In this document: piece after piece, positions 9,169-14,695 of the stretch
Layout of the letters: every line of letters begins with the position of its first letter
Numbering within the stretch: position 1 is the stretch's first letter
Assembly: GCA_018384835.1 (NCBI GenBank)
Contig: JAHAYB010000103.1
Location: 1-14,695 of the forward strand
Direction of reading: 5' to 3'
DNA length: 14,695 nt
Source of the DNA: Comamonas sp.
GTDB taxonomy: Bacteria > Pseudomonadota > Gammaproteobacteria > Burkholderiales > Burkholderiaceae_C
The notes under the pieces: generated by a model
Told to the model about the DNA's origin: nothing
The model's database searches: none
The model's input: only the letters and a program-made list of their open reading frames with translations
Position numbers and translations under genes: made by a program

Positions 9169-9357
9169 GGGGGCGTTCAATTCGTCACAACAGGGGTGGG
9201 GCTGCGCTTTGTCAATCAGTGACAGGGAAATTTGCAGCAAACCGGCGATTCTAATTTTTTTGCATTGCACAATGGCGCTCTTGGTTTTGTGGTTATGGGT
9301 GCCAGTTAATAACCCTAGTTGATAAGCATGGGATTGCTGCAAGGAGTGTGAAGCCCT

Positions 9358-9927
9358 ATGGGAATGGAAATTGTGCGTTTTTTGCTGGAGGTAGTGTGCG
9401 GCATTGTGGCCGGGGCAAGCCTGTTGCGCTGGTATATGCAGTGGCAGCGCATCAACTTTCAGAACCCGGTGGGGCAGTTGGTGTTTGCTTTGACGGATTG
9501 GCTGGTACTGCCGCTGCGCCGTGTTCTGCGCCCAGGTGGGCGTACCGACTCGTCCAGCCTGCTAGCGGCTTTGCTGGTGGAGCTGGTGCATTACCTGGTA
9601 CTGTGGCTGATGACCGGGGCAAGCAGCAGCGTGCTTTTAGTGCTGGGTTTGGCTTTTTTTGGGCTGCTGCGCTTGGTGATTACCGGCTGCATTGGCATTT
9701 TGCTGGTGTATGCCATCCTCTCTTGGGTGCAACCGCACGCGCCCATTGCCAGCATTTTGGCGCGGCTGTCTGAACCTGTGCTGCGCCCGCTGCGCCGCGT
9801 TATTCCCCTGGTGGGTGGGATTGATTTATCGCCCCTGGTGGCCTTGATTGGCTTGCAGGTACTGCAAATGGTGCTGGGGCAAGTGCAGCTACAAGCGCTC
9901 ATGGCCTTGAGCGCCTTAGCGCTCTAA
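9358..9927 (+). CDS. YggT-family integral membrane protein
   Basis: Product of 189 residues with two copies of the YggT module, each a pair of hydrophobic helices around a conserved loop: [14 protein letters not shown] (about 47-60) and [14 protein letters not shown] (about 136-149) are the matching repeats. Hydrophobic segments lie at about 5-22, 68-90, 92-122 and 155-178, so it sits in the inner membrane. YggT proteins are linked to osmotic or potassium homeostasis and to cell-division or cofactor-assembly phenotypes in various bacteria; the exact role is unsettled. AAGGAG lies 11 bases before ATG 9358; a second in-frame ATG is at 9364. Confidence 0.9.
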   Translation: MGMEIVRFLLEVVCGIVAGASLLRWYMQWQRINFQNPVGQLVFALTDWLVLPLRRVLRPGGRTDSSSLLAALLVELVHYLVLWLMTGASSSVLLVLGLAFFGLLRLVITGCIGILLVYAILSWVQPHAPIASILARLSEPVLRPLRRVIPLVGGIDLSPLVALIGLQVLQMVLGQVQLQALMALSALAL

Positions 9928-9942
9928 AAACACTGCTCTGGT

Positions 9943-9956
9943 GACAAGAGACAAGA
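9943..9956. repeat. Tandem heptamer GACAAGA x2
   Basis: Two adjacent exact copies of GACAAGA, 15 bases after the stop codon of the YggT-family gene. Two copies alone could be chance, but the unit length and the position after a stop match the two larger heptamer arrays in this window. AGAGCGC at 9954-9960 is also inverted relative to GCGCTCT at 9919-9925, which could form a weak stem. Confidence 0.6.
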
Positions 9957-10002
9957 GCGCCATAAATGCCGAGGCTTACAGTAGCCTTGCCCTTATGCCC
10001 TT

Positions 10003-10029
10003 TTGACAACTAGGGCGTAGGTAAAATAT
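10003..10029 (+). promoter_or_regulatory. Possible guaC promoter
   Basis: A perfect TTGACA (-35, 10003-10008) is followed by AT-rich sequence with TAAAAT at 10022-10027 (spacing only 13) and AAATAT at 10024-10029 (spacing 15). Neither spacing is ideal, so the -10 is uncertain. It lies 66 to 92 bases upstream of the guaC start. Confidence 0.35.
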
Positions 10030-10044
10030 GCGCCCCTGTCTGAT

Positions 10045-10077
10045 GACGGCGGGGTGATGCCGGCGACTGATTTTTTT
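10045..10077 (+). promoter_or_regulatory. guaC leader stem-loop followed by seven T (possible attenuator)
   Basis: GACGGC (10045-10050) pairs with GCCGGC (10059-10064) with one mismatch around an 8-base loop; after six more bases comes a run of seven T (10071-10077), and then the guaC Shine-Dalgarno site AAGGAG (10079-10084). An upstream alternative pairing, GTC-TGAT-GAC with CCCC/GGGG arms (about 10032-10054), would compete with it. The layout suggests transcription attenuation, but the stem is short and separated from the T run, and it fits no riboswitch class I recognise. Confidence 0.3.
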
Positions 10078-10094
10078 GAAGGAGCGATGCACCG

Positions 10095-11072
10095 ATGGAA
10101 ATTTTTGACTACGACAACATCCTGCTGCTACCGCGCATGTGCCGCGTAGAGAGCCGCTCCCAGTGCGATGCCAGCGTACAACTGGGGGCGATGCGCTTTA
10201 AGCTGCCGGTGGTTCCCGCCAATATGAAAACCGTGGTGGATGCCTCGATTTGCCGCTTTCTGGCGCAAAACGGTTACTTCTACGTCATGCACCGCTTTGA
10301 TGTGGACAACTTGGCCTTTACCCGCTCGATGCAGCAAAGCGGCTTGTTTGCCTCTATCTCTTTGGGGGTGAAGCAGGCGGACTACGAAACCGTAGATGCC
10401 TTTGTGGCCGCTGGCCTGTGCCCGCAGTACATCACCATTGACATTGCCCATGGCCATGCCCAAAGCGTTAAAGATATGCTGGCCTACCTCAAAACACATC
10501 TGCCCCAAGCCTTTGTGATTGCTGGCAATGTCGGCACGCCAGAGGCGGTCATTGACCTAGAGAGCTGGGGCGCAGATGCCACCAAAGTGGGCATTGGTCC
10601 GGGCAAAGTGTGCATTACCCGGCTGAAAACCGGCTTTGGCACAGGCGGCTGGCAACTGTCGGCGCTCAAGTGGTGTGCCCGCGTAGCCACCAAGCCCATC
10701 ATTGCCGATGGGGGCATTCGCAGCCACGGCGATATTGCGAAAAGCATTCGCTTTGGTGCCAGCATGGTCATGGCAGGTGCGCTATTTGCCGGGCATGAGG
10801 AGTCGCCAGGGCAGACGGTGCAAGTCGATGGCAAGCGCTTTAAGGAGTACTACGGCTCGGCCAGCGATTTGAACAAAGGCGAGTACAAACACGTAGAGGG
10901 TAAGCGTATTTTGGAACCCATTAAGGGACCATTGCTGCATACTTTGCAGGAAATGGAGCAAGATGTGCAAAGCTCCATCAGCTACGCTGGCGGTACACAA
11001 TTGCAAGATATTCGCCGCGTGAACTATGTAATTTTGGGCGGCAGCAACGATGCCGAGCATATTTTGATGTAG
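10095..11072 (+). CDS. guaC: GMP reductase, type 2 (Firmicutes-like)
   Basis: NADPH-dependent reductive deamination of GMP to IMP, returning guanine nucleotides to the adenine branch; cytoplasmic TIM-barrel enzyme of the IMPDH/GMPR family. The 325-residue product shows the catalytic Cys173 in [15 protein letters not shown], the phosphate-binding [16 protein letters not shown] and the flap region GHEESPG...EYYGSAS. It lacks the CBS domains of IMP dehydrogenase. The opening ([19 protein letters not shown]) and the length match the Bacillus/Staphylococcus type rather than the 347-residue E. coli enzyme. AAGGAG is 10 bases before ATG 10095. Followed after 29 bases by an unknown gene and then psd, all on the same strand. 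Confidence 0.95.
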   Translation: MEIFDYDNILLLPRMCRVESRSQCDASVQLGAMRFKLPVVPANMKTVVDASICRFLAQNGYFYVMHRFDVDNLAFTRSMQQSGLFASISLGVKQADYETVDAFVAAGLCPQYITIDIAHGHAQSVKDMLAYLKTHLPQAFVIAGNVGTPEAVIDLESWGADATKVGIGPGKVCITRLKTGFGTGGWQLSALKWCARVATKPIIADGGIRSHGDIAKSIRFGASMVMAGALFAGHEESPGQTVQVDGKRFKEYYGSASDLNKGEYKHVEGKRILEPIKGPLLHTLQEMEQDVQSSISYAGGTQLQDIRRVNYVILGGSNDAEHILM

Positions 11073-11101
11073 GCCCTTGCAGGCCAGAAAGACGAAACAA
11101 G

Positions 11102-11575
11102 ATGACTACTGACCACAAATCCGAGCAAGATAAATTGCAAACCCCTCGCCGCTACATGGGTCGCGCAGAAGATGGCTCCGGCAACCAAGCAGAGCAAACC
11201 ACCCCCGTGGTGGTCGATGAGTTTGCCCCAGGCAGCCAGATGTGGCTGCACGTTCCGCCCACTGCGCAAAACCTCATGCTGGTTGACAAGCTGGGCGAGG
11301 GCTGCGGCAGAGACATCACCACCGCGCAGCGCGACATTGTGCAGCGGGCGGGCTGGTGCGATGCCGTGGCCTACCACGCCAGCTTTGACCAGTATTGGAA
11401 AATGCCCTCGCACGGCTCCATTTTGAATATGCCCAAGCACTATGGCATTGCCATGCCCTCGCCGCACTTGGTGAAGGTGCGCTCCCAACTGGTCAAGGCC
11501 GACCGGGCCAAGGGCTTTTGGTTCTTGGTGCGTATCCGCACTGAGGAAGAGCTGGCGCTGGAGGAAGGCTTCTAA
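11102..11575 (+). CDS. Conserved-looking protein of unknown function
   Basis: I do not recognise this 157-residue product. It is soluble-looking: no signal peptide and no membrane segment. The first 40 residues are polar and probably disordered. From about residue 42 it looks folded (GSQMWLHVPPTAQNLMLVDKL), with two cysteines (Cys68 in GEGCGRD, Cys86 in GWCDAV), an aromatic central part (YHASFDQYWKMPSHGSILNMPKHYGIAMPSP) and a basic/hydrophobic end (KGFWFLVRIRTEEELALEEGF). Codon use resembles its neighbours. It starts 29 bases after guaC behind only a weak ribosome site, and its stop lies 2 bases before the psd start, so the three are probably co-transcribed. The sense frame is supported by this spacing and by the ribosome site for psd lying inside its last codons. 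Confidence 0.75.
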   Translation: MTTDHKSEQDKLQTPRRYMGRAEDGSGNQAEQTTPVVVDEFAPGSQMWLHVPPTAQNLMLVDKLGEGCGRDITTAQRDIVQRAGWCDAVAYHASFDQYWKMPSHGSILNMPKHYGIAMPSPHLVKVRSQLVKADRAKGFWFLVRIRTEEELALEEGF

Positions 11576-11577
11576 CC

Positions 11578-12438
11578 GTGGGTAAGCGCCTGGCCATCTG
11601 GTTGCAATACCTCCTGCCCAAGCGGGCACTGAGCACATTCATGGGGCGTTTGGCCGCTTGGCAAGGCGGCAAGCTGACGACGGCGGTGATTGGCTGGTTC
11701 ATCCGCCGCTACCGCGTCAATATGGCCGAGGCGCTAGAGCCTGACCCCGCCGCCTATGCCAGTTTTAACGCCTTTTTTACCCGCGCCCTGCGCCCAGGGG
11801 TGCGCCCGCTGGCCAATGCCGATTGGATTTGCCCCGTCGATGGTGCCATTAGCCAATTTGGGCCGATTGCAGGCGACCAAATCTTCCAAGCCAAAGGCCA
11901 TAGTTACAGCACCCAGGCGTTGCTGGGCGGCGATGCCGAGCTAGCAGCGCAGTTTACCGATGGGCAATTTGCCACCATCTACCTCAGCCCACGCGATTAC
12001 CACCGTATCCACATGCCTTGTGAGGGGCGCTTGCTACGCATGGTGCATGTGCCTGGGGAGCTGTTTTCCGTCAACCCCGCAACGGCGCAGGCGGTGCCGG
12101 GGCTATTTGCCCGCAATGAACGGGTGGTCTGCCTGTTTGAGGGGGTTAGTGGCCCGTTTGTGCTGGTGCTGGTGGGCGCTACCGTGGTGGGTAGCATGGC
12201 AACAGTCTGGCATGGCCAAGTCAACCCGCCCAGGCCAGGGCATGTGCGCAGTTGGGACTATGTGCAACAGCAGCAGTCCATTACCCTGCGCCAGGGCGAG
12301 GAGATGGGGCGCTTTCTCTTAGGCTCCACCGTGGTGCTGCTGATGCCACGCAAGGCGGCGCTGCAATTTAACCCCCACTGGCTGCCCGGCCAGGCGGTGC
12401 AGCTTGGGCAGTTTATGGCAAGCCAAGCCAGCCGATAA
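11578..12438 (+). CDS. psd: Phosphatidylserine decarboxylase proenzyme
   Basis: Inner-membrane enzyme that turns phosphatidylserine into phosphatidylethanolamine using a pyruvoyl group made by self-cleavage. The 286-residue proenzyme has the cleavage motif LGST at 248-251 (cut expected between Gly249 and Ser250, which becomes the pyruvoyl group of the small alpha chain). The presumed protease triad partners are Asp88 (PVDGA) and His145 (DYHRIHMP). Start is GTG 11578, preceded by AGGAAGG inside the end of the upstream gene; the sequence from there (GKRLAIWLQYLLPKRALS) matches family N-termini. A strong terminator follows. Confidence 0.96.
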   Translation: MGKRLAIWLQYLLPKRALSTFMGRLAAWQGGKLTTAVIGWFIRRYRVNMAEALEPDPAAYASFNAFFTRALRPGVRPLANADWICPVDGAISQFGPIAGDQIFQAKGHSYSTQALLGGDAELAAQFTDGQFATIYLSPRDYHRIHMPCEGRLLRMVHVPGELFSVNPATAQAVPGLFARNERVVCLFEGVSGPFVLVLVGATVVGSMATVWHGQVNPPRPGHVRSWDYVQQQQSITLRQGEEMGRFLLGSTVVLLMPRKAALQFNPHWLPGQAVQLGQFMASQASR

Positions 12439-12484
12439 ATCTGATAAACCCCATAAAAAAACCCACCGTGCTCTCATGAAAATA

Positions 12485-12523
12485 AAACAGCCGCCCTCTG
12501 CGCAACGGAGAGGGCGGCTGTTT
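12485..12523. terminator. Bidirectional terminator between psd and fumarase
   Basis: A perfect 15-bp inverted repeat: arms 12485-12499 and 12509-12523 with a 9-base loop (GCGCAACGG). The arms run from A-rich outside to GC-rich inside, so each strand ends with a T-containing run. It lies 46 bases after psd and 40 bases after the fumarase stop on the other strand, the expected place for a shared terminator of convergent genes. Confidence 0.9.
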
Positions 12524-12538
12524 GGTGTTTGCGTTTTA

Positions 12539-12566
12539 TTTATGGACGCATTTATGGACGCATTTA
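12539..12566. repeat. 12-bp tandem repeat joined to the fumarase stop codon
   Basis: TTTATGGACGCA occurs twice exactly (12539-12550, 12551-12562), followed by TTTA that overlaps the fumarase stop codon. On the fumarase strand this reads TAA-ATG-CGT-CCA-TAA-ATG-CGT-CCA-TAA, so three TAA stops are in the same frame as fumarase, each pair enclosing ATG CGT CCA. Confidence 0.9.
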
Positions 12567-14144
12567 TTTGCTTTTGCTAATGCTCGATACCACCTGGAAG
12601 TCCCCAGCCGCGATACGCGCCTTCCACTCAGCCGGGCCGGTGATGTGGGCGCTGGTGCCGCCTGCATCGACTGCCACGGTAACGGGCATATCCACCACGT
12701 CAAACTCGTAGATGGCTTCCATGCCCAGGTCTTCAAAGCCCACCACCTTGGCGTGCTTAATGGCTTTGGATACCAGATAGGCCGCACCACCCACCGCCAT
12801 CAGGTAGGCGCTCTTGTGGTTTTTGATGCTTTCGATGGCGACAGGGCCGCGCTCGGCCTTGCCAATCATGGCAATCAGGCCGGTTTGCTCCAGCATCATG
12901 TCGGTGAACTTGTCCATGCGTGTGGCGGTGGTCGGGCCTGCGGGGCCAACGGCCTCGTCGCCCACGGCATCTACGGGGCCCACGTAGTAAATCACGCGGT
13001 TGGTGAAATCAACGGGCAGCTTCTCGCCCTTGGCCAGCATGTCTTGAATGCGCTTGTGCGCGGCATCGCGACCCGTCAGCATCTTGCCGTTCAAGAGCAG
13101 GGTTTGGCCGGGCTTCCAGCTTGCCACTTCTTCTTTGGTCAGGGCGTTGAGGTCAACACGTTTACTGGTTTCGGTGTTGGGTGTCCAATCGACTTGGGGC
13201 CACAGATCCAGGCTGGGCGCTTCCAGATAGACGGGGCCGCTGCCATCCATGACGAAGTGGGCATGGCGTGTGGCCGCACAGTTAGGAATCATGGCCACGG
13301 GCTTGCTGGCAGCGTGGGTGGGGTACATCTTGATTTTGACATCCAGCACGGTGGACAGCCCGCCCAGACCCTGCGCCCCAATGCCCAAGGCGTTGACTTT
13401 TTCGTACAGCTCCAGGCGCAGCTCTTCCACCTGGGTGAGTGCTTCGCCTTTGGCAGATTTCTGCTGCAACTCGTACATATTGAGGTCTTCCATCAGGCTT
13501 TCTTTGGCCAGCAGCACGGCTTTTTCTGCGGTGCCGCCAATGCCAATGCCCAACATGCCGGGGGGGCACCAGCCCGCGCCCATTTCAGGCACGGTTTTCA
13601 GCACCCAGTCCACCAGGCTATCGCTGGGGTTCATCATCACCATTTTGGATTTGTTCTCGCTGCCGCCGCCTTTGGCCGCTACGGTAATGTCCAGCGTGTT
13701 GCCGGGCACGATTTGCGTGAAGATGACGGCGGGGGTGTTGTCCTTGGTGTTCTTGCGGGCAAAGTGCGGGTCATCGACCACGCTGGCGCGTAATTTGTTG
13801 TCGGGGAGGTTGTAGGCGCGGCGCACGCCTTCGTTGATGGCATCTTCCAGCCCCATGGTGAAGCCTTCCCAGCGCACGTCCATGCCAATTTTCAGGAAGA
13901 CGTTGACGATGCCCGTGTCCTGGCAGATAGGGCGGTGGCCATAGGCGCTCATCTTGCTGTTGGTCAGGATTTGCGCCATGGCATCTTTAGCGGCGGGGCT
14001 TTGTTCGCGCTCGTAGTCGCGCGCCAGGTGCTGGATGTAGTCCGCAGGGTGGTAGTAGCTGATGTATTGCAAAGCCCCGGCAATGGAGTCAATCAGGTCT
14101 TGCTGGCGAATAGCGGTCGTGGCGGTGGAGGAGGTAGTGCTCAT
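12564..14144 (-). CDS. Class I iron-sulfur fumarate hydratase
   Basis: Reversible hydration of fumarate to malate in the TCA cycle by an oxygen-sensitive [4Fe-4S] cluster. The 526-residue single chain contains both the N-terminal (alpha) and C-terminal (beta) fumarase domains, as in E. coli FumA/FumB. The three expected cluster cysteines are Cys74 (RPICQDTG), Cys193 (AGWCPPG) and Cys289 (IPNCAATRH), with spacing close to that of characterised class I enzymes. Other family stretches are GIGIGGTAEKAVLLAKESL and VGPAGPTTATRMDKF. AGAGG lies 8 bases before ATG 14144. Closely related tartrate dehydratases are usually two subunits, so fumarase is favoured. It has no link with the catabolic operon beyond supplying central metabolism. 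Confidence 0.94.
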   Translation of the reverse strand: MSTTSSTATTAIRQQDLIDSIAGALQYISYYHPADYIQHLARDYEREQSPAAKDAMAQILTNSKMSAYGHRPICQDTGIVNVFLKIGMDVRWEGFTMGLEDAINEGVRRAYNLPDNKLRASVVDDPHFARKNTKDNTPAVIFTQIVPGNTLDITVAAKGGGSENKSKMVMMNPSDSLVDWVLKTVPEMGAGWCPPGMLGIGIGGTAEKAVLLAKESLMEDLNMYELQQKSAKGEALTQVEELRLELYEKVNALGIGAQGLGGLSTVLDVKIKMYPTHAASKPVAMIPNCAATRHAHFVMDGSGPVYLEAPSLDLWPQVDWTPNTETSKRVDLNALTKEEVASWKPGQTLLLNGKMLTGRDAAHKRIQDMLAKGEKLPVDFTNRVIYYVGPVDAVGDEAVGPAGPTTATRMDKFTDMMLEQTGLIAMIGKAERGPVAIESIKNHKSAYLMAVGGAAYLVSKAIKHAKVVGFEDLGMEAIYEFDVVDMPVTVAVDAGGTSAHITGPAEWKARIAAGDFQVVSSISKSK

Positions 14145-14190
14145 GAATTGGCCTCTGGATTGGTCATTGAAAAAGCAGCGAAAACGCCTT

Positions 14191-14208
14191 GCCCAGCAGG
14201 TGCTGGGC
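14191..14208. promoter_or_regulatory. Palindrome in the fumarase/lolC-like divergent region
   Basis: GCCCAGCA and TGCTGGGC form a perfect 8-bp inverted repeat around GG. It lies 47 bases upstream of the fumarase start and about 117 bases upstream of the permease start, so it could be an operator or simply a hairpin in one of the leaders. No known regulator motif was recognised. Confidence 0.4.
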
Positions 14209-14324
14209 AGTCAGGCAAAGGGTGCAAAGGGAAGCTGGCATTATCCCCCGCCTATCCATGCCTCTGGCCGCTGCCTGTGCCTACGGCCTGCCTCGCGCAG
14301 CGATTGGTGCACAATCTGCCCGCT

Positions 14325-14695
14325 ATGCAAATACCTTATGAAATTGCCCTGGGCTGGCGCTACACCCGCGCCGGGCGAGCCTCGCGGCGTAACGGCTTTA
14401 TCTCTTTTATCTCGGGCGTGTCCATGCTGGGCATTGCGCTGGGGGTGGCGGCGCTCATCATCGTGCTCAGTGTGATGAATGGCTTTCAAAAAGAGGTGCG
14501 CGACCGCATGTTAAGCGTGGTCTCGCACATTGAAGTCTTCGCCCCCAACGGCCAAGCCATGCAGGATGTGCGAGATGCCATGCAACGCGCCAAGCGCCAC
14601 CCGGAAGTGCTGGGCGCAGCACCCTTTGTAGCCGCCCAAGCACTGCTAGCGCGTGGCGACGATATGAAGGGCGTGCTACTGCGCGGCATTGACCC
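14325..14695 (+). CDS. LolC/LolE-family lipoprotein-releasing ABC permease, N-terminal part
   Basis: Inner-membrane subunit of the LolCDE complex, which releases outer-membrane lipoproteins to the carrier LolA. Only the first 123 residues are in the window. They show the family start (PYEIALGWRYTRAGR), a first membrane helix at about residues 27-50 (ISFISGVSMLGIALGVAALIIV then LSVMNGFQKEVRDRML), and the start of the periplasmic domain (HIEVFAPNG). It could be lolC or lolE, or the single fused-type LolF; the fragment cannot decide. Start at ATG 14325; no clear Shine-Dalgarno site is seen. A lolD ATPase gene would be expected downstream. Confidence 0.9.
   Translation, partial: MQIPYEIALGWRYTRAGRASRRNGFISFISGVSMLGIALGVAALIIVLSVMNGFQKEVRDRMLSVVSHIEVFAPNGQAMQDVRDAMQRAKRHPEVLGAAPFVAAQALLARGDDMKGVLLRGID

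Noticed and set aside
9169..9342. N-terminal extension of lysyl-tRNA synthetase by 58 residues
   Set aside because: The frame is open but the extension has no family similarity; ATG 9168 gives the usual 515-residue enzyme and leaves room for a divergent promoter.
9919..9960. GCGCTCT/AGAGCGC inverted repeat as a terminator of the YggT-family gene
   Set aside because: The stem is 7 bp with a 28-base loop and has no T run after it; too weak to call.
10021..10094. Purine, PRPP or guanidine riboswitch upstream of guaC
   Set aside because: The conserved cores of these classes are not visible; only short generic stems are present.
10087..10149. 20-codon upstream frame overlapping the guaC start
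   Set aside because: ATG 10087 is only 2 bases from the AAGGAG site, too close for good initiation, while ATG 10095 has usable spacing and begins the GuaC family sequence.
12522..13793. Long plus-strand open frame (423 codons) opposite fumarase
   Set aside because: Antisense of a well-supported fumarase gene, beginning inside the terminator region and without recognisable motifs or a ribosome site.

Overview
The window looks like chromosomal DNA of a GC-rich betaproteobacterium, most likely Comamonadaceae (Burkholderiales). Three things suggest this: a complete-looking protocatechuate 4,5-cleavage operon of the Comamonas pmd / Sphingobium lig type, housekeeping proteins typical of Burkholderiales, and short heptamer tandem repeats just after several stop codons. 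The family is an inference from gene content and my recall of protein families; no search was run.

Positions 1-5719 (minus strand) hold a meta-cleavage operon, read right to left: a cytoplasmic ModA-like binding protein, 4-oxalomesaconate hydratase (ligJ/pmdE), 4-carboxy-4-hydroxy-2-oxoadipate aldolase (ligK/pmdF), an unassigned NAD(P)-binding/DUF1932 dehydrogenase-like protein, 2-pyrone-4,6-dicarboxylate hydrolase (ligI/pmdD), and a protocatechuate 4,5-dioxygenase whose alpha (LigA) and beta (LigB) parts are fused into one chain that runs off the left edge. A divergent LysR regulator (5877-6797) is the likely controller; a dyad lies between it and the operon. Together these genes would take protocatechuate (after ring opening and hemiacetal oxidation) through 2-pyrone-4,6-dicarboxylate and 4-oxalomesaconate to pyruvate and oxaloacetate. 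The hemiacetal dehydrogenase (LigC/PmdC), the oxalomesaconate tautomerase (LigU) and a transporter are not seen here and may lie beyond the left edge.

Positions 6902-9168 (minus strand) hold lysS (lysyl-tRNA synthetase) followed by a short MscS-type channel. Divergent from lysS is a YggT-family membrane protein (9358-9927).

Positions 10095-12438 (plus strand) form a probable operon: a Firmicutes-like (type 2) GMP reductase, an unrecognised 157-residue protein, and phosphatidylserine decarboxylase. It ends at a perfect 15-bp stem-loop that separates it from a convergent class I iron-sulfur fumarase (12564-14144, minus strand). The right edge holds the start of a LolC/LolE-family lipoprotein-release permease (14325 onward).

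No tRNA, rRNA, CRISPR array, insertion sequence or prophage gene was seen. The points most worth a second look are the two unassigned proteins in the catabolic operon, the LigA-LigB fusion, the uncharacterised protein between guaC and psd, and the post-stop tandem repeats. There is no gene-free stretch longer than about 190 bases.
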